Source of the DNA: Synechococcus sp. CBW1107
GTDB lineage: Bacteria; Cyanobacteriota; Cyanobacteriia; PCC-6307; Cyanobiaceae
Length of the DNA stretch: 64,000 bases
Direction of reading: 5' to 3'
NCBI RefSeq assembly: GCF_015841355.1
Contig: NZ_CP064908.1
Coordinates: 1,922,001-1,986,000, forward strand
In this document: one piece after another, positions 21,625 through 30,851 of the stretch
Numbering within the stretch: position 1 is the first letter of the stretch
How the letters are laid out: each line of letters starts with the position of its first letter
Notes under the pieces: generated by a model
What the model was told of the DNA's origin: nothing
The model's input: the letters and a program-made list of their open reading frames with translations, nothing else
The model's database searches: none
Made by a program: the position numbers and the translations under genes

Positions 21625-22391
21625 GTGGCTGCTGAGCCGGTGAGGGTGGTGGCCGCCGCCTGTGATGGCGCCTGCCGGGGTAATCCGGGCCCGGGAGGCT
21701 GGGGCTGCCTGCTGCGTTTCGAGGACGGCAGCGTGCGCGAGCTCGGTGGGGCCGCCGCGGCAACCACCAACAACCGCATGGAACTCACCGCTGCCCTGGC
21801 CCTGATGGAGGAGTTGCGCCAGCTGCCGCTTCACCCTGACCTGCGTCTGACAGCCGCTACCTGATCGATGGTCTGACCAAGTGGATGGCGGGCTGGAAGC
21901 GCAAGGGCTGGCGTACAGCCTCCGGCGGACCCGTGCTCAACCGCGACCTCTGGGAGGAACTGGACCGGGCACGCCTCCCTGGGGTGCGCCTGGTCCACGT
22001 CAAGGGGCACAGCGGTGATCCCGACAACGACCGCTGCGATGAGATCGCCGTGGCCTTCTCGCGCGGAGGCTCCCCTCCGCTGGCCACTGGACCCGGGTCC
22101 AGCGGCCAGCGGAACGCTCCTCAATCTGGAGCGGCTGAGGTGGATGGGCTGGAACAGCCGGCCCCTGCGGTCCTGGGCGAGCTGCTCACCCGTCTTGAAG
22201 TGGCCGACCGCCTGGCCAGCGGCGGTTATGCCCTGACAGCCGCCGAGCTGGCCCGCCTCGTGGAGCAGCCCCTGGCCCGTCTGCAGGAGCGGCAGGGTCC
22301 CTGGATCTGGCGCGACTGGCGGGTGAGTCCCGCCAGCGAAGGCCGCTGGCGGCTGGAGCGCGCCGAGCCCTCCCTGCAGGAGTCCCCATGA
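21625..22391 (+). pseudogene. rnhA: Ribonuclease HI with a frameshift
   Basis: RNase HI degrades the RNA strand of RNA-DNA hybrids. The first frame (GTG 21625 to TGA 21864) has [16 protein letters not shown] and [10 protein letters not shown] with catalytic Asp and Glu. The second frame picks up near 21849 with [13 protein letters not shown] (third catalytic Asp) and [18 protein letters not shown] (His and last Asp), and runs to 22391. The shift is -1 (or +2) around 21846-21852. All active-site residues are present if the frames are joined, so a loss of one or four bases or a sequencing error are the simple explanations. The C-terminal part (from about 22070) is an unusual extension. Its stop overlaps the pyrD start (ATGA). 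Confidence 0.85.
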
Positions 22392-23587
22392 TTTTGGAGC
22401 GACCAGAGCCTTCCTCCTCAGGCACCACCGCCGGCACCAGCACGGGCTCGCTCTACCGACGCTGGGTGGGTCCCCTGCTCGCCAGGGATGAGGGGGCCGA
22501 TGCCGAGCAGCTCAGCAGTCTCACCCTCGCCGCCCTGGCCCAGGCCTCCCTGCGCCGCGACTGGCCCCTGGTGTCGGGCAGCCTGGCGGGCCTTGGGGCC
22601 GAGCTGCAACGTCGCGACCATCGCCTCGAGCAGACCCTGTTCGGTTGCCGCTTCGCCAATCCGGTGGGACTGGCTGCCGGCTTCGACAAGAACGCGGTGG
22701 CCGCAGGAATCTGGCACCTGTTCGGTTTCGGCTTCGCCGAGCTGGGCACGATCACCTGGCACCCCCAGCCCGGCAATCCACGGCCGCGGCTGTTCCGCCT
22801 GGCCCAGGAACGGGCTGCGCTCAACCGCATGGGCTTCAACAACGACGGTGCCCAGGCCGTCAAGCGCAACATCGAGCGCCAGCACCTGCCCCCGCCTGGC
22901 CAGAGGCCCGCGGTGCTGGGCCTCAATCTGGGCAAGTCGAGGATCACCTCCCTGGAGCTGGCCCCCGATGACTACGCCTCCTCCCTGGAGCTGCTCTCGC
23001 CCCTGGCCGACTACGTGGTCATCAATGTCAGTTCACCCAACACCCCCGGCCTTCGCGACCTGCAGGACGCTGTGCAGCTGAGGCGCCTGGTGGAGCGGCT
23101 GCGTCGCCTGTCGGCCTGCCCGCCGTTGCTGGTCAAGATCGCTCCCGACCTCGAAGACGACGCCATCGACACGATTGCCCGCCTGGCCTACGAGGAGGGC
23201 CTCGCCGGGGTGATCGCCGTGAACACCAGCGTCAACCGGCTGGGGCTGGAGAACCGTCGCCTGCCCCAGACCGGGAGGACCCTGGCGGAGGAGGCGGGGG
23301 GGCTGAGCGGCGCTCCCCTGCGCGGCCGGGCTCTGGAGGTGATCCGGCGCCTGCGGGCCACAGCCGGACCAGCCCTGCCGCTGATCGGTGTTGGCGGAAT
23401 CGATTCCCCCGAGGCCGCCTGGGAACGGATCACGGCGGGAGCCTCATTGATTCAGGTTTATACAGGCTGGATTTACCAGGGGCCGGGCCTGGTGCCGGCG
23501 ATTCTCGAGGGCCTCGGCGACCAGCTGGACCGCCATGGCTGCAGCCATCTGAGTGAGGTTGTGGGCAGCGGCCTGCCCTGGCGCTGA
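22388..23587 (+). CDS. pyrD: Dihydroorotate dehydrogenase (quinone), class 2
   Basis: PyrD (399 aa) oxidises dihydroorotate to orotate in pyrimidine synthesis, passing electrons to quinone. Conserved class 2 features are [44 protein letters not shown] and the active-site Ser in [16 protein letters not shown]. Phosphate and FMN binding are at [18 protein letters not shown] and [10 protein letters not shown]. The N-terminal 60 residues form the membrane-associating helical part. The ATG overlaps the rnhA stop by 4 nt. Confidence 0.96.
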   Translation: MILERPEPSSSGTTAGTSTGSLYRRWVGPLLARDEGADAEQLSSLTLAALAQASLRRDWPLVSGSLAGLGAELQRRDHRLEQTLFGCRFANPVGLAAGFDKNAVAAGIWHLFGFGFAELGTITWHPQPGNPRPRLFRLAQERAALNRMGFNNDGAQAVKRNIERQHLPPPGQRPAVLGLNLGKSRITSLELAPDDYASSLELLSPLADYVVINVSSPNTPGLRDLQDAVQLRRLVERLRRLSACPPLLVKIAPDLEDDAIDTIARLAYEEGLAGVIAVNTSVNRLGLENRRLPQTGRTLAEEAGGLSGAPLRGRALEVIRRLRATAGPALPLIGVGGIDSPEAAWERITAGASLIQVYTGWIYQGPGLVPAILEGLGDQLDRHGCSHLSEVVGSGLPWR

Positions 23588-23683
23588 GCGCTGGCCCTGT
23601 CTCCCGATCGAGACGGGTCTGCAGGGGATGTGCGCAAACGGCGCGAGGCCGATACGCTGCATCGGGATTCCAGGACGTGACGA

Positions 23684-24652
23684 TTGGTCCTTGCCGGCGT
23701 TCAGGAACAGCTTCAGCCTTTAACAGCCCGTCTTTTTCCTCGCCGGGTCTGGCTGGCACTCGAGGATGACGCGGTCACGGTGCTCACCACCAGGGGCCAT
23801 GGCGAGCCTGTACAGCTGGGACTGCTGAGGCGGGTGCCCCTGCCGCGCGGGGCCTGCTCCGCCGGTGACCCTCTGCAGGTGATGGCCCTCGGCGACCTGA
23901 TCGGCGATCTGCTGGTGGAACTGGGCCTGGTGGGCGCTGAAGTGCTGGCGGTGCTGCCCGCCGCCGCCTGTTCCTGGAGGGTGGTGGAGTGGCCCTTCGA
24001 CGACTGGCCCGAGTCGGCGGATGAGGCCCTGCGCCAGATCGATCCCCCCCTGGGGCTTCCCTACGACCTCTCCCAGGCTTACGTCGGCCTGATGCCACTG
24101 GAGGGTGCAGGTCAGCAGGCCTCCGGTCACTGCTCCTCGCTGCTGGTGACTGTCCCGCGCCAGCGCGTGCTCAGCTGGATTGAAGTGTTCGACATCGCCG
24201 GGGTTGAGCTCGAGCGGCTCGAAGCCCCCCAGGTGTGTGAACTGCGGGCCCTGGCCTCCTTGCTGGAGGGGGGCGATCCCGGGCTTCTGGAGGCTCTGCT
24301 GGTGGTGGACGAGCGAGGAGGGCGGCTCACCTTGCTGCGCCGCGGCGTGCCTGAGTACGAGCGGCAGTGGACAGGGGCGATGGCCGAGGACGAGGTCGAG
24401 CGGTGCATCGCCTACTGGCGCGGGCTGGATCCCGCCGTGAACGGGGTTCGTCTCTGGCTGGCCGGCTCCAGCTCCGATCTGCCCCTGCTGGCCGGGACCC
24501 TGAGCCAAGGCCGCGAGTGGCCGATCGAGATCCTCGATCCTGTGGCGATGGGCTGGATGACCATGCCCCCTGACAGCGGCGATGAGGGCTCCCTGCCGGG
24601 TTGGTCCCTCACCAGCCTGTATGGGTTGATGCGGGCGGAGCTGGCCCGATGA
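23684..24652 (+). CDS. pilM: Type IV pilus assembly protein PilM-like
   Basis: A 322-residue, soluble protein of the actin-like PilM fold, which binds the cytoplasmic tail of PilN and couples the pilus motor to the inner-membrane platform. Sequence similarity is weak. Support comes from the ATPase-like beta pattern (VLAVLPAAACSWRVVEWPF, LLVVDERGGRLTLLRRG, WLAGSSSDLPLLA) and from the fixed gene order pilM-N-O-Q. Start is TTG 23684. It overlaps pilN by 4 nt (ATGA). Confidence 0.75.
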   Translation: MVLAGVQEQLQPLTARLFPRRVWLALEDDAVTVLTTRGHGEPVQLGLLRRVPLPRGACSAGDPLQVMALGDLIGDLLVELGLVGAEVLAVLPAAACSWRVVEWPFDDWPESADEALRQIDPPLGLPYDLSQAYVGLMPLEGAGQQASGHCSSLLVTVPRQRVLSWIEVFDIAGVELERLEAPQVCELRALASLLEGGDPGLLEALLVVDERGGRLTLLRRGVPEYERQWTGAMAEDEVERCIAYWRGLDPAVNGVRLWLAGSSSDLPLLAGTLSQGREWPIEILDPVAMGWMTMPPDSGDEGSLPGWSLTSLYGLMRAELAR

Positions 24653-25362
24653 GCCCAGTCCTTCCTGGTCTGGACCTGCTGCGGGAGCGCCGGCTGGAGC
24701 TGGGCCTCAGCGCCGAGCCGCCCAGACCGCCCGATGCCAGGCGACTGCTGATGATCGGCTCCGCCATCGGTGGCGCCATCGTGCTGGCCAGCGTGGGTGT
24801 CGCCATGGTGCTGAAGATCCAGGGACTGCTGCTGGAGCAGGAGCTCACCCGTCTGGCGCCGGTGAGAACCCAGGTGGAGACGATCGAAGCGGAACTCGCC
24901 GCTGACAAGGCTGGTCTGGAGCTCAAGAGCAAGGGCAATGCCGAGCTGGTGAACGGCCTGGTGGCGGTGCGATCAGGTTCGGCCCTGTTGACCGACCTGG
25001 CAGGCCGCACTCCGGTCGCCTTGCAGCTCACATCAGTGCAGGTGGGCAAGGATGATCTTCAGATCAAAGGCCGCACCGGTGATCCAGGAGCGTTCGAGCG
25101 GATCAACGCACTTGTTCTGCGCCTGAAATCCTCCCCGCTGATCGATCCGGCCAGCGTGAACCTTGGCCGTGCCATCCGCAACGACACCGACGCGAGCAAG
25201 CCCGGCAAGGGCCCTGAGAGCGGCCTGGTGGAGTTTGAAATCAGTGCGGCTTTCAGCCGTCCGCCGTCCAGTTCTGCCCGGTTGACTCAGCTGCAGGAGC
25301 TGGGTGCCGGGGGTATGGCCCGTCGCCTGGAGCTTCTGCAGAAGGAGGGCCTGCTGCGATGA
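24649..25362 (+). CDS. pilN: Type IV pilus assembly protein PilN-like
   Basis: A 237-residue inner-membrane protein. A short cytoplasmic tail (GLDLLRERRLELGL) is the region that would bind PilM. It is followed by one membrane helix (about 35-57), a coiled coil (about 60-95) and a periplasmic alpha/beta domain (LLTDLAGRTPVALQLTSVQV). The ATG overlaps the pilM stop, and its own stop overlaps the pilO ATG, so pilM-N-O should be made in fixed ratio. Confidence 0.78.
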   Translation: MSPVLPGLDLLRERRLELGLSAEPPRPPDARRLLMIGSAIGGAIVLASVGVAMVLKIQGLLLEQELTRLAPVRTQVETIEAELAADKAGLELKSKGNAELVNGLVAVRSGSALLTDLAGRTPVALQLTSVQVGKDDLQIKGRTGDPGAFERINALVLRLKSSPLIDPASVNLGRAIRNDTDASKPGKGPESGLVEFEISAAFSRPPSSSARLTQLQELGAGGMARRLELLQKEGLLR

Positions 25363-26198
25363 CCAATCTTCAGCAGGGCGCTCCGCCCCGGTCTCTCCTT
25401 CTGCGCAATGGTCTGCTGATCGGACTGCCGGTGGCGGCCGGGGTGCTGGTGGCGGGCCTGGTGGCCCTTCTGGGAGTGTTTCAACCCTGGAATCAGGTCC
25501 GCCGCAACCAGCTTCAGCTCGATGAACTGCGGGGCATGAGCGAGCGCTTGCCGTTGCTGCGTGCCCAGAGGGTGCGCCAGCTCGATCAGGTCAAGACGGT
25601 GGATGGACAGCGCTCCAGCCTGCTGAAGCTGATCGCCGGCAGTGGCCAGATCAGCACCTTCCTCGCCCAGCTCAACCGGGAGGCGACGGCCACCGGGGTT
25701 CAGCTCGATGTGTTTGAACCCGTGGAGGCACCTGCGGCTGGGGGCAAACCGGCCTCGGCCCCGGCACCTGGGGCTGCCAAGGACAAGGACGCCGCCCCCC
25801 CTTCCGATCCCCTTGAAGCCGATGGCCTGACCAGGACCACTCTCCTGCTGAGTGCCCGTGGCCGTTATCCGAACCTGCTGGTGTTCATGCGCAGGCTGGA
25901 GCGTCTCAGCCTGCTGGTCGCCCAGAGCGACCTCAACCTGGATCTCGAATCCATTCCCGCACAGGCTCAGCCAGTGGCCAACAGGCCTGGAGCTCAGCCC
26001 CAACGGGTCCCCCAGGTGGTGCTGAAGCTCAACCTTGCCCTCTACGGGGAGGGGCCGGCTGCCAGGCCAGGTGCCAGATCGGCCAGGGTTGCCCAGGCCT
26101 CACCACCAGCCGCCACCCCGCCAGCCGCCAATTCAGCGGCGGGAAGACCTCCGGCAGCCCCCCAGCCCACCGCACCACCTCCGGCCCCAGCCCAGTGA
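25359..26198 (+). CDS. pilO: Type IV pilus assembly protein PilO-like
   Basis: A 279-residue protein with an N-terminal membrane helix (about 16-42, GLLIGLPVAAGVLVAGLVALLGVF). A coiled coil carries QLDELRGMSERLPLLRAQR, and the periplasmic ferredoxin-like domain contains FLAQLNREATATGVQL and YPNLLVFMRRLERLSLLV. The tail after about 220 is Ala/Pro-rich and probably disordered. It would pair with PilN in the periplasmic alignment complex. No pilP gene is evident; the Pro-rich tail may substitute for contact with PilQ, which is a guess. Confidence 0.78.
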   Translation: MTNLQQGAPPRSLLLRNGLLIGLPVAAGVLVAGLVALLGVFQPWNQVRRNQLQLDELRGMSERLPLLRAQRVRQLDQVKTVDGQRSSLLKLIAGSGQISTFLAQLNREATATGVQLDVFEPVEAPAAGGKPASAPAPGAAKDKDAAPPSDPLEADGLTRTTLLLSARGRYPNLLVFMRRLERLSLLVAQSDLNLDLESIPAQAQPVANRPGAQPQRVPQVVLKLNLALYGEGPAARPGARSARVAQASPPAATPPAANSAAGRPPAAPQPTAPPPAPAQ

Positions 26199-26266
26199 GG
26201 AGGGGGGGCACAGTCGCATTTGGTCATCTGGTGTTTACAGAACACGTCCCATAACATTCCGACGTG

Positions 26267-28576
26267 ATGGATGCGTTGATGGCCCCAGCTGGTCTTGGAT
26301 TCCGTGCCGGTCTATGGCTGGCCACCACCGGCAACCTGCTGGCAGCCTTACCTCTGACAGTGACTCCAGCTCCAGTGCAGGCCCAGGCGGCCATCCGCCA
26401 GGACGGCCTGCAGCTGAAGCTGCGTCGCCTGCCCGATGCCCTGGAGCTCGTGATCCAGGATGCGGGCACCGGCGTCGACCTTCGCCAGCAGATGCAGGGT
26501 CAGGTGTGGGTGGGTGAGCTGCGCACCGAGCAGATCCGGGGGCTCAAGGCCGGTCCCCAGTCGCTCTCGATGACCGATGCCGGCGTGGATTCCATCACCT
26601 TCGACGGCACCGGCACGGAATTCCAGCTGAAAGTCACGCCGATGCCGGGACGCAATCTGGGCACGCCGTTGGTGAGCAGCGATGGCCGAAATCTGACCGT
26701 GCGCTTCAACGCACCCCAGGTGCCGATGAGCCAGTCGGCCGGTGTGGATCTGCGGGCGCCGGCACGGGTGCCCACCTCGTCCTTTGTGCCTCCCCTGCGG
26801 CCCCGTGCCGTGGCACCCCCCTCCGGCGATATCGCCGTGGGCACGATGACGATCCGCAATCGCGGTTATCTCAGCCTTTACGGTCCGCCTGTGACGCTGA
26901 CCACCCGCAGCGCCAATCCCCGCGATGTGCTGATGGTGCTGGCCCAGATGGGGGGGTATGGCTTTGCCTTCTCTGACCCCGCCTTGACGGCTGGTAGCAA
27001 TCCCCAGGGCCCCAGGCCGAGCCTGTCTCCTGTGACCGTGGCCTTCCAGAGCGAGCCTTATGAACGGGCGTTCAACTTCGTTCTGCTCTCTTCCGGGCTG
27101 CAGGCCCGCAAGGAGGGCAACACGATCCTGGTGGGCTCCGACGTGCTGGGCAAGACGATCGGCCCACAGATGTCGAAGGTCTATCGACTCAACCAGGTGT
27201 CTCCCAACTCGGCAGCCGATTATCTGGCCAACCTCGGCGCCCAGGTCACCAAGACCAACACGATCACCACCGCTGTGTCCCAGGGCGTGCCGCTGGGGGC
27301 TCAGCCCGCCGGAACTGGCCTGACCGCCACCTCCCAGAGCACCACATCCACCCAGCAGACCGTGGAAGCCTTCGGGGCCTCATCCGGTCCACTGGTGGGG
27401 CTGCGCGCCACCACCGATCCACGCCTCGGCACGATCACGATCGTCGGAGAACCATCGCTGGTGGCGATCGGAGAGCAATATCTCAAGCAACTGGATCTGC
27501 GCCAGCGCCAGGTGGCGTTGTCCGTGAAGATCCTGGACGTGAATCTTACAAATACAAGCGATATAGATAACAGCTTTGCCTTCCGCTTCGGCAACAACTT
27601 CATCGTGAATGATGGGGGACGTTTGTTGGCGGCTTTCGGACGCAATCTGCCGCCAACGGCCAATGACTTCCGGCGGGGTGTCCCCAATAATCTGGAGGTC
27701 GAGCTGACCCCGGGAACCGGCACGACCCCTGGCACCATCACCACGACTGGTGACAACCTGCCAGGTCTTGTCGCCACTGGGGCAGCGGCACTCAATGGGG
27801 CGACCTCGACAGGCAGTTCCCTGGTGGACGGTATCCGCCGCAACCCCGGCCTGAACTACCCCGACAACCAGTTCTTCGACTTCCTTCAGGCTCAGATCGT
27901 CTCGGAGAACGCCAAGGTGCTGGCCAGCCCCACCTTGATTCTCAGTGAAAACCCGGAAACCATTTCAGGGGGTGCCGATATCGGTGCCGGGGGGCTTTCC
28001 GGTCAGGCCGGAGACACCTCAGGCCTGAGCGCGGCCACGATCGGTCGCACTCGGGCCAATGAATCCTTTGTGACGGTGGGCCGCCAGGTGGTGACGGCTT
28101 TTGACGTCACCAACACCGCCAATGTGGGCACCACCTGTGAACCCACCTTCAGCACCGCCGGCCTCACCTTCGGTGCCCGTGTCTCCAAGATCGACGACAA
28201 TGGCTTCGTGACGTTCACCTTGTCCCCGGCCATCTCCGGGGTGGTGGATCGTCAGCCGGTTCCAGGCTGCGGCGATATCGACATCCTTCGTCTCCGCCGG
28301 TTGGACACCGGCAGCGTGCGTGTCCGCGATGGCCAGACCCTCATCCTCACCGGGGTCATCTCGGATGAGGATTTCCAGGTGGTGTCCAAGTGGCCGATCC
28401 TCGGTGATCTGCCCCTCCTGGGTCAGTTCTTCCGCAAGACCACCGGCTCACGTAATAAAAGTGAACTCGTGATCCTGGTGACGCCGAGGATCATCGACGA
28501 TGAGCAGGGAGGCACCTACGGCTATGGCTATAACCCCTCCGGCCGGGATGCTCGCCGCCTGATCTACAGCCCCTGA
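26267..28576 (+). CDS. pilQ: Type IV pilus secretin PilQ
   Basis: A 769-residue outer-membrane secretin through which the pilus fibre or DNA passes. A signal peptide (about 1-40, ending VQAQA) precedes an AMIN-like beta domain (about 40-150), a Pro-rich spacer and N-domains (NPRDVLMVLAQMGGYGFAFS, KVYRLNQVSPNSAADYLANL). The long secretin core ends with VLASPTLILSENPETISGG, the family signature VSKWPILGDLPLLGQFFR and ELVILVTPRII. Low-complexity Thr/Gly segments (about 480-520) are extra loops. ATG 26267 is one codon after a GTG that could also start. It closes the pilMNOQ cluster, 68 bp after pilO. Confidence 0.92.
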   Translation: MDALMAPAGLGFRAGLWLATTGNLLAALPLTVTPAPVQAQAAIRQDGLQLKLRRLPDALELVIQDAGTGVDLRQQMQGQVWVGELRTEQIRGLKAGPQSLSMTDAGVDSITFDGTGTEFQLKVTPMPGRNLGTPLVSSDGRNLTVRFNAPQVPMSQSAGVDLRAPARVPTSSFVPPLRPRAVAPPSGDIAVGTMTIRNRGYLSLYGPPVTLTTRSANPRDVLMVLAQMGGYGFAFSDPALTAGSNPQGPRPSLSPVTVAFQSEPYERAFNFVLLSSGLQARKEGNTILVGSDVLGKTIGPQMSKVYRLNQVSPNSAADYLANLGAQVTKTNTITTAVSQGVPLGAQPAGTGLTATSQSTTSTQQTVEAFGASSGPLVGLRATTDPRLGTITIVGEPSLVAIGEQYLKQLDLRQRQVALSVKILDVNLTNTSDIDNSFAFRFGNNFIVNDGGRLLAAFGRNLPPTANDFRRGVPNNLEVELTPGTGTTPGTITTTGDNLPGLVATGAAALNGATSTGSSLVDGIRRNPGLNYPDNQFFDFLQAQIVSENAKVLASPTLILSENPETISGGADIGAGGLSGQAGDTSGLSAATIGRTRANESFVTVGRQVVTAFDVTNTANVGTTCEPTFSTAGLTFGARVSKIDDNGFVTFTLSPAISGVVDRQPVPGCGDIDILRLRRLDTGSVRVRDGQTLILTGVISDEDFQVVSKWPILGDLPLLGQFFRKTTGSRNKSELVILVTPRIIDDEQGGTYGYGYNPSGRDARRLIYSP

Positions 28577-28584
28577 CGCTCAGC

Positions 28585-29406
28585 TCAGAAGGCCAGGGGC
28601 GCGAAGTATTTGATCGCCAGCGGCGCCAACTGCTGGAAGATCGCTGCTGCGCCCTGCAGGAACTGGCCTCCCCAGCCATTGCCTGCGTCCTTGCCGTCCG
28701 GATTCTTTTTCAGGTCTTCCGCACCTTTGCGCAGTTGCTGAGCCACCGGCTTGTTGCCCTGCTGCTCATACAGGCTGGCGGCGTAGGTGAAGTCGGCGGC
28801 GGCCAGGTCGCGCTTGTCCTGCTCCGCCCGGCTGATGCCACGGGCCAGCCAGCTCAGTGGAGCGTCGGGTTGTTTCTGGATCGCCTGATTGAAGTAGGTC
28901 TCGGCCTCGCTGGCTCGTCCTTGGAGCGCAGCCTCCACTCCGGCATTGTGCAGATCGGCGTAGCTTCTGGCGCTGGGATTCACTCCCACCGCTTGCTTCC
29001 AGTGGCTCCGGGCCAGGGCGTTCACGTCGAGCAGTGCTCCGCTGAGATCGGCCTCGCGCAGATCCGTGCCCTCTAGCTGGGCGCCGCGCAGGTCGGCGCC
29101 GCGCAGGGAGGCCCCAAGCAGCGAGGTGAACGTGAGGTTGGCCCCCTGCAGATTGGCGCCATCCAGCTGGGCGCGGCTGAGGTTGGCCCGCTGCAGCTGG
29201 GCTTTGCTCAGATCGGCGTCCCGCAGGTCGGCAAGGACCAGATCCGCGTCCTGCAGCCGGCAGCTGGAGCAGGCCCGCCTGTCGAGCAGGCGCATCACGT
29301 CATCGGCCTCGGCAGCCTGCACGGCTCCTCCGAGGAGCTGGGCGCCGGTGGCCAGCAGCAGGGCGCCCTTCAGGAGAGGGCCATGGGATCGCAGCGGGGG
29401 CGCCAT
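28585..29406 (-). CDS. Exported pentapeptide-repeat and TPR protein
   Basis: A 273-residue protein. The N-terminal 35 residues form a signal peptide (LLKGALLLATGAQLLGGAVQA). Next is a Cys pair (RACSSCRLQDADL), then about 15 pentapeptide repeats of A(D/N)LXX type (about 48-118, ADLRDADLSKAQLQRANL) that fold as a right-handed beta-helix. A tetratricopeptide-like helical part follows (about 140-215, GVEAALQGRASEAETYFNQAIQ). Such proteins are common in cyanobacteria, with unknown function; the signal suggests the periplasm or thylakoid lumen. The ATG at 29406 starts the signal peptide. It is convergent with pilQ, only 8 bp apart. Confidence 0.82.
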   Translation of the reverse strand: MAPPLRSHGPLLKGALLLATGAQLLGGAVQAAEADDVMRLLDRRACSSCRLQDADLVLADLRDADLSKAQLQRANLSRAQLDGANLQGANLTFTSLLGASLRGADLRGAQLEGTDLREADLSGALLDVNALARSHWKQAVGVNPSARSYADLHNAGVEAALQGRASEAETYFNQAIQKQPDAPLSWLARGISRAEQDKRDLAAADFTYAASLYEQQGNKPVAQQLRKGAEDLKKNPDGKDAGNGWGGQFLQGAAAIFQQLAPLAIKYFAPLAF

Positions 29407-29744
29407 GCCGGAGGGAGTGAAGCGGGGTGGATTCAGCGGGTGGCCGCAGCGTCGGCCTTTGGATCGCGGTGCTCGATGCACAGCGACGGCCAACTTTCAT
29501 CCATCCACAGCCCGCCGGCAAGAGCACCAGATCCGCCATTGCGGTGAACAGTCGGCTGAGCCAGGGGGCGGTCCGCTTGAGCAGGTCTGGAGGCAGAGTC
29601 CGTTGACCCAGTCCCTGAGACTGATTCCGGCCATCGGTCCACCAGCGGGATCGGTTCCAGCCAGGTGGTGCCCGATGGGGAGATCCTGACTCGTTCAGGC
29701 TGGGGCGCATGGGCATTCACGCTGGGGACCCTGCTGGAGCTGTC
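29407..29744. other. Divergent upstream region, no gene assigned
   Basis: About 340 bases between the divergent starts of the pentapeptide protein and the aminotransferase. A minus-strand open frame crosses most of it but runs on antisense into the pentapeptide gene and resembles nothing known. Promoters for both flanking genes must be here; no clear -10/-35 pair was identified. Confidence 0.4.
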
Positions 29745-30851
29745 ATGGACGGTGGGGCCCTCGAGCGCCATGGCGGCAACCTGGAGGCCGTGGCCAGGCG
29801 GTTGGGTTGCCGCCCCGCTGATCTGCTCGATGCCAGCGCTTCCCTGGTGCCCTTCGGGCCTTCCAACGGCGTGCGCAGGCTGCTGCAGGCGGTGCTGCGC
29901 ACGCCGGCCGGGTTGCCCTCGCCCCTCAGGGATTATCCCGACCGCCAGCAGTTGCGGCTGCGCCAGGCCATCGCCGCCCGCCACCAGCTCGATCCGGCGT
30001 CGGTGCTGCCCGGTAACGGGGCGGCGGAGCTGTTCACCTGGCTGGCCCGCGACGCCGCCGCTGTGGGCACCAGCCTGCTGCCCACACCAGGGTTCGCCGA
30101 CTACCCCCGGGCCCTGGCCTGCTGGGGTGGGTCCTGGAGTCCCTGGCCGCTGGATCTGCCCGATCCGGGCCCGGCAGTCTGGCCCCAGCCCCTGCCATCA
30201 CTTCCAGCCGGGTCCATCCAGGCGCTGTGGGTCACCAATCCCCACAACCCCACCGGCCAGCTCTGGAGCCGGGCTTCGCTTGAGCCACTGCTCGAGCGCT
30301 TCGCGCTGGTGATCGTCGATGAGGCCTTCCTTCCCCTGGTGCCCAGCGGGGAGAGCCAGTCCCTGGTGCCGCTGGTGGCCCGTCACCCCGGCCTGGTGGT
30401 GATCCGCAGCCTCACCAAGCTGCTGGCGATCGCTGGCCTGCGCCTGGGGTATGCCGTGGCGGATCCTGCCCGGCTGCGGCGGTGGGCCGCCTGGCGTGAC
30501 CCATGGCCGGTGAATGGTCTGGCGGCCGCAGTGGGTGAGGCGGTGGTGGGCGATCGGCTCTGGCAGGAGCGGGTGCAGCGCTGGGTGGCGGTGGAGGGTC
30601 CCTGGCTGCGGCAGCGGCTGGCGCAGCTGCCAGGTCTCACGCCACTGCCTTCGGCCGCCAACTTCCTGCTGCTGCGCTCCGAGAGCTCCCTGGTGGGGCT
30701 GCGTGAGCGGCTGGAGCGCCACCAGCGTGTGCTGCTGCGTGACTGCCGCTCCTTTGACGGACTGGGGGAGTGCTGGTTGCGGATCGCCCTGCAGGACCGG
30801 CGCAACAACCGTCGCCTGCTGCGGGCCCTGCGGCAGGAGCTCACCCCCTAG
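29745..30851 (+). CDS. PLP-dependent aminotransferase, CobD/CobC-like
   Basis: A 368-residue fold-type I PLP enzyme. The PLP lysine is Lys225 in [16 protein letters not shown]. Other motifs are [10 protein letters not shown] and [11 protein letters not shown] (PLP-ring Asp). The N-terminus [14 protein letters not shown] is the opening typical of threonine-phosphate decarboxylase (CobD/CobC), which supplies the aminopropanol arm of cobalamin. Histidinol-phosphate aminotransferase is the close alternative but lacks that N-terminal His-Gly-Gly. ATG 29745 places this motif at residue 8; longer in-frame starts exist. The 3' end overlaps murG by 11 nt. Confidence 0.8.
   Translation: MDGGALERHGGNLEAVARRLGCRPADLLDASASLVPFGPSNGVRRLLQAVLRTPAGLPSPLRDYPDRQQLRLRQAIAARHQLDPASVLPGNGAAELFTWLARDAAAVGTSLLPTPGFADYPRALACWGGSWSPWPLDLPDPGPAVWPQPLPSLPAGSIQALWVTNPHNPTGQLWSRASLEPLLERFALVIVDEAFLPLVPSGESQSLVPLVARHPGLVVIRSLTKLLAIAGLRLGYAVADPARLRRWAAWRDPWPVNGLAAAVGEAVVGDRLWQERVQRWVAVEGPWLRQRLAQLPGLTPLPSAANFLLLRSESSLVGLRERLERHQRVLLRDCRSFDGLGECWLRIALQDRRNNRRLLRALRQELTP

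Noticed and set aside
29300..29716. Minus-strand frame in the spacer before the aminotransferase gene
   Set aside because: It runs antisense-shifted into the pentapeptide gene and resembles no protein family.
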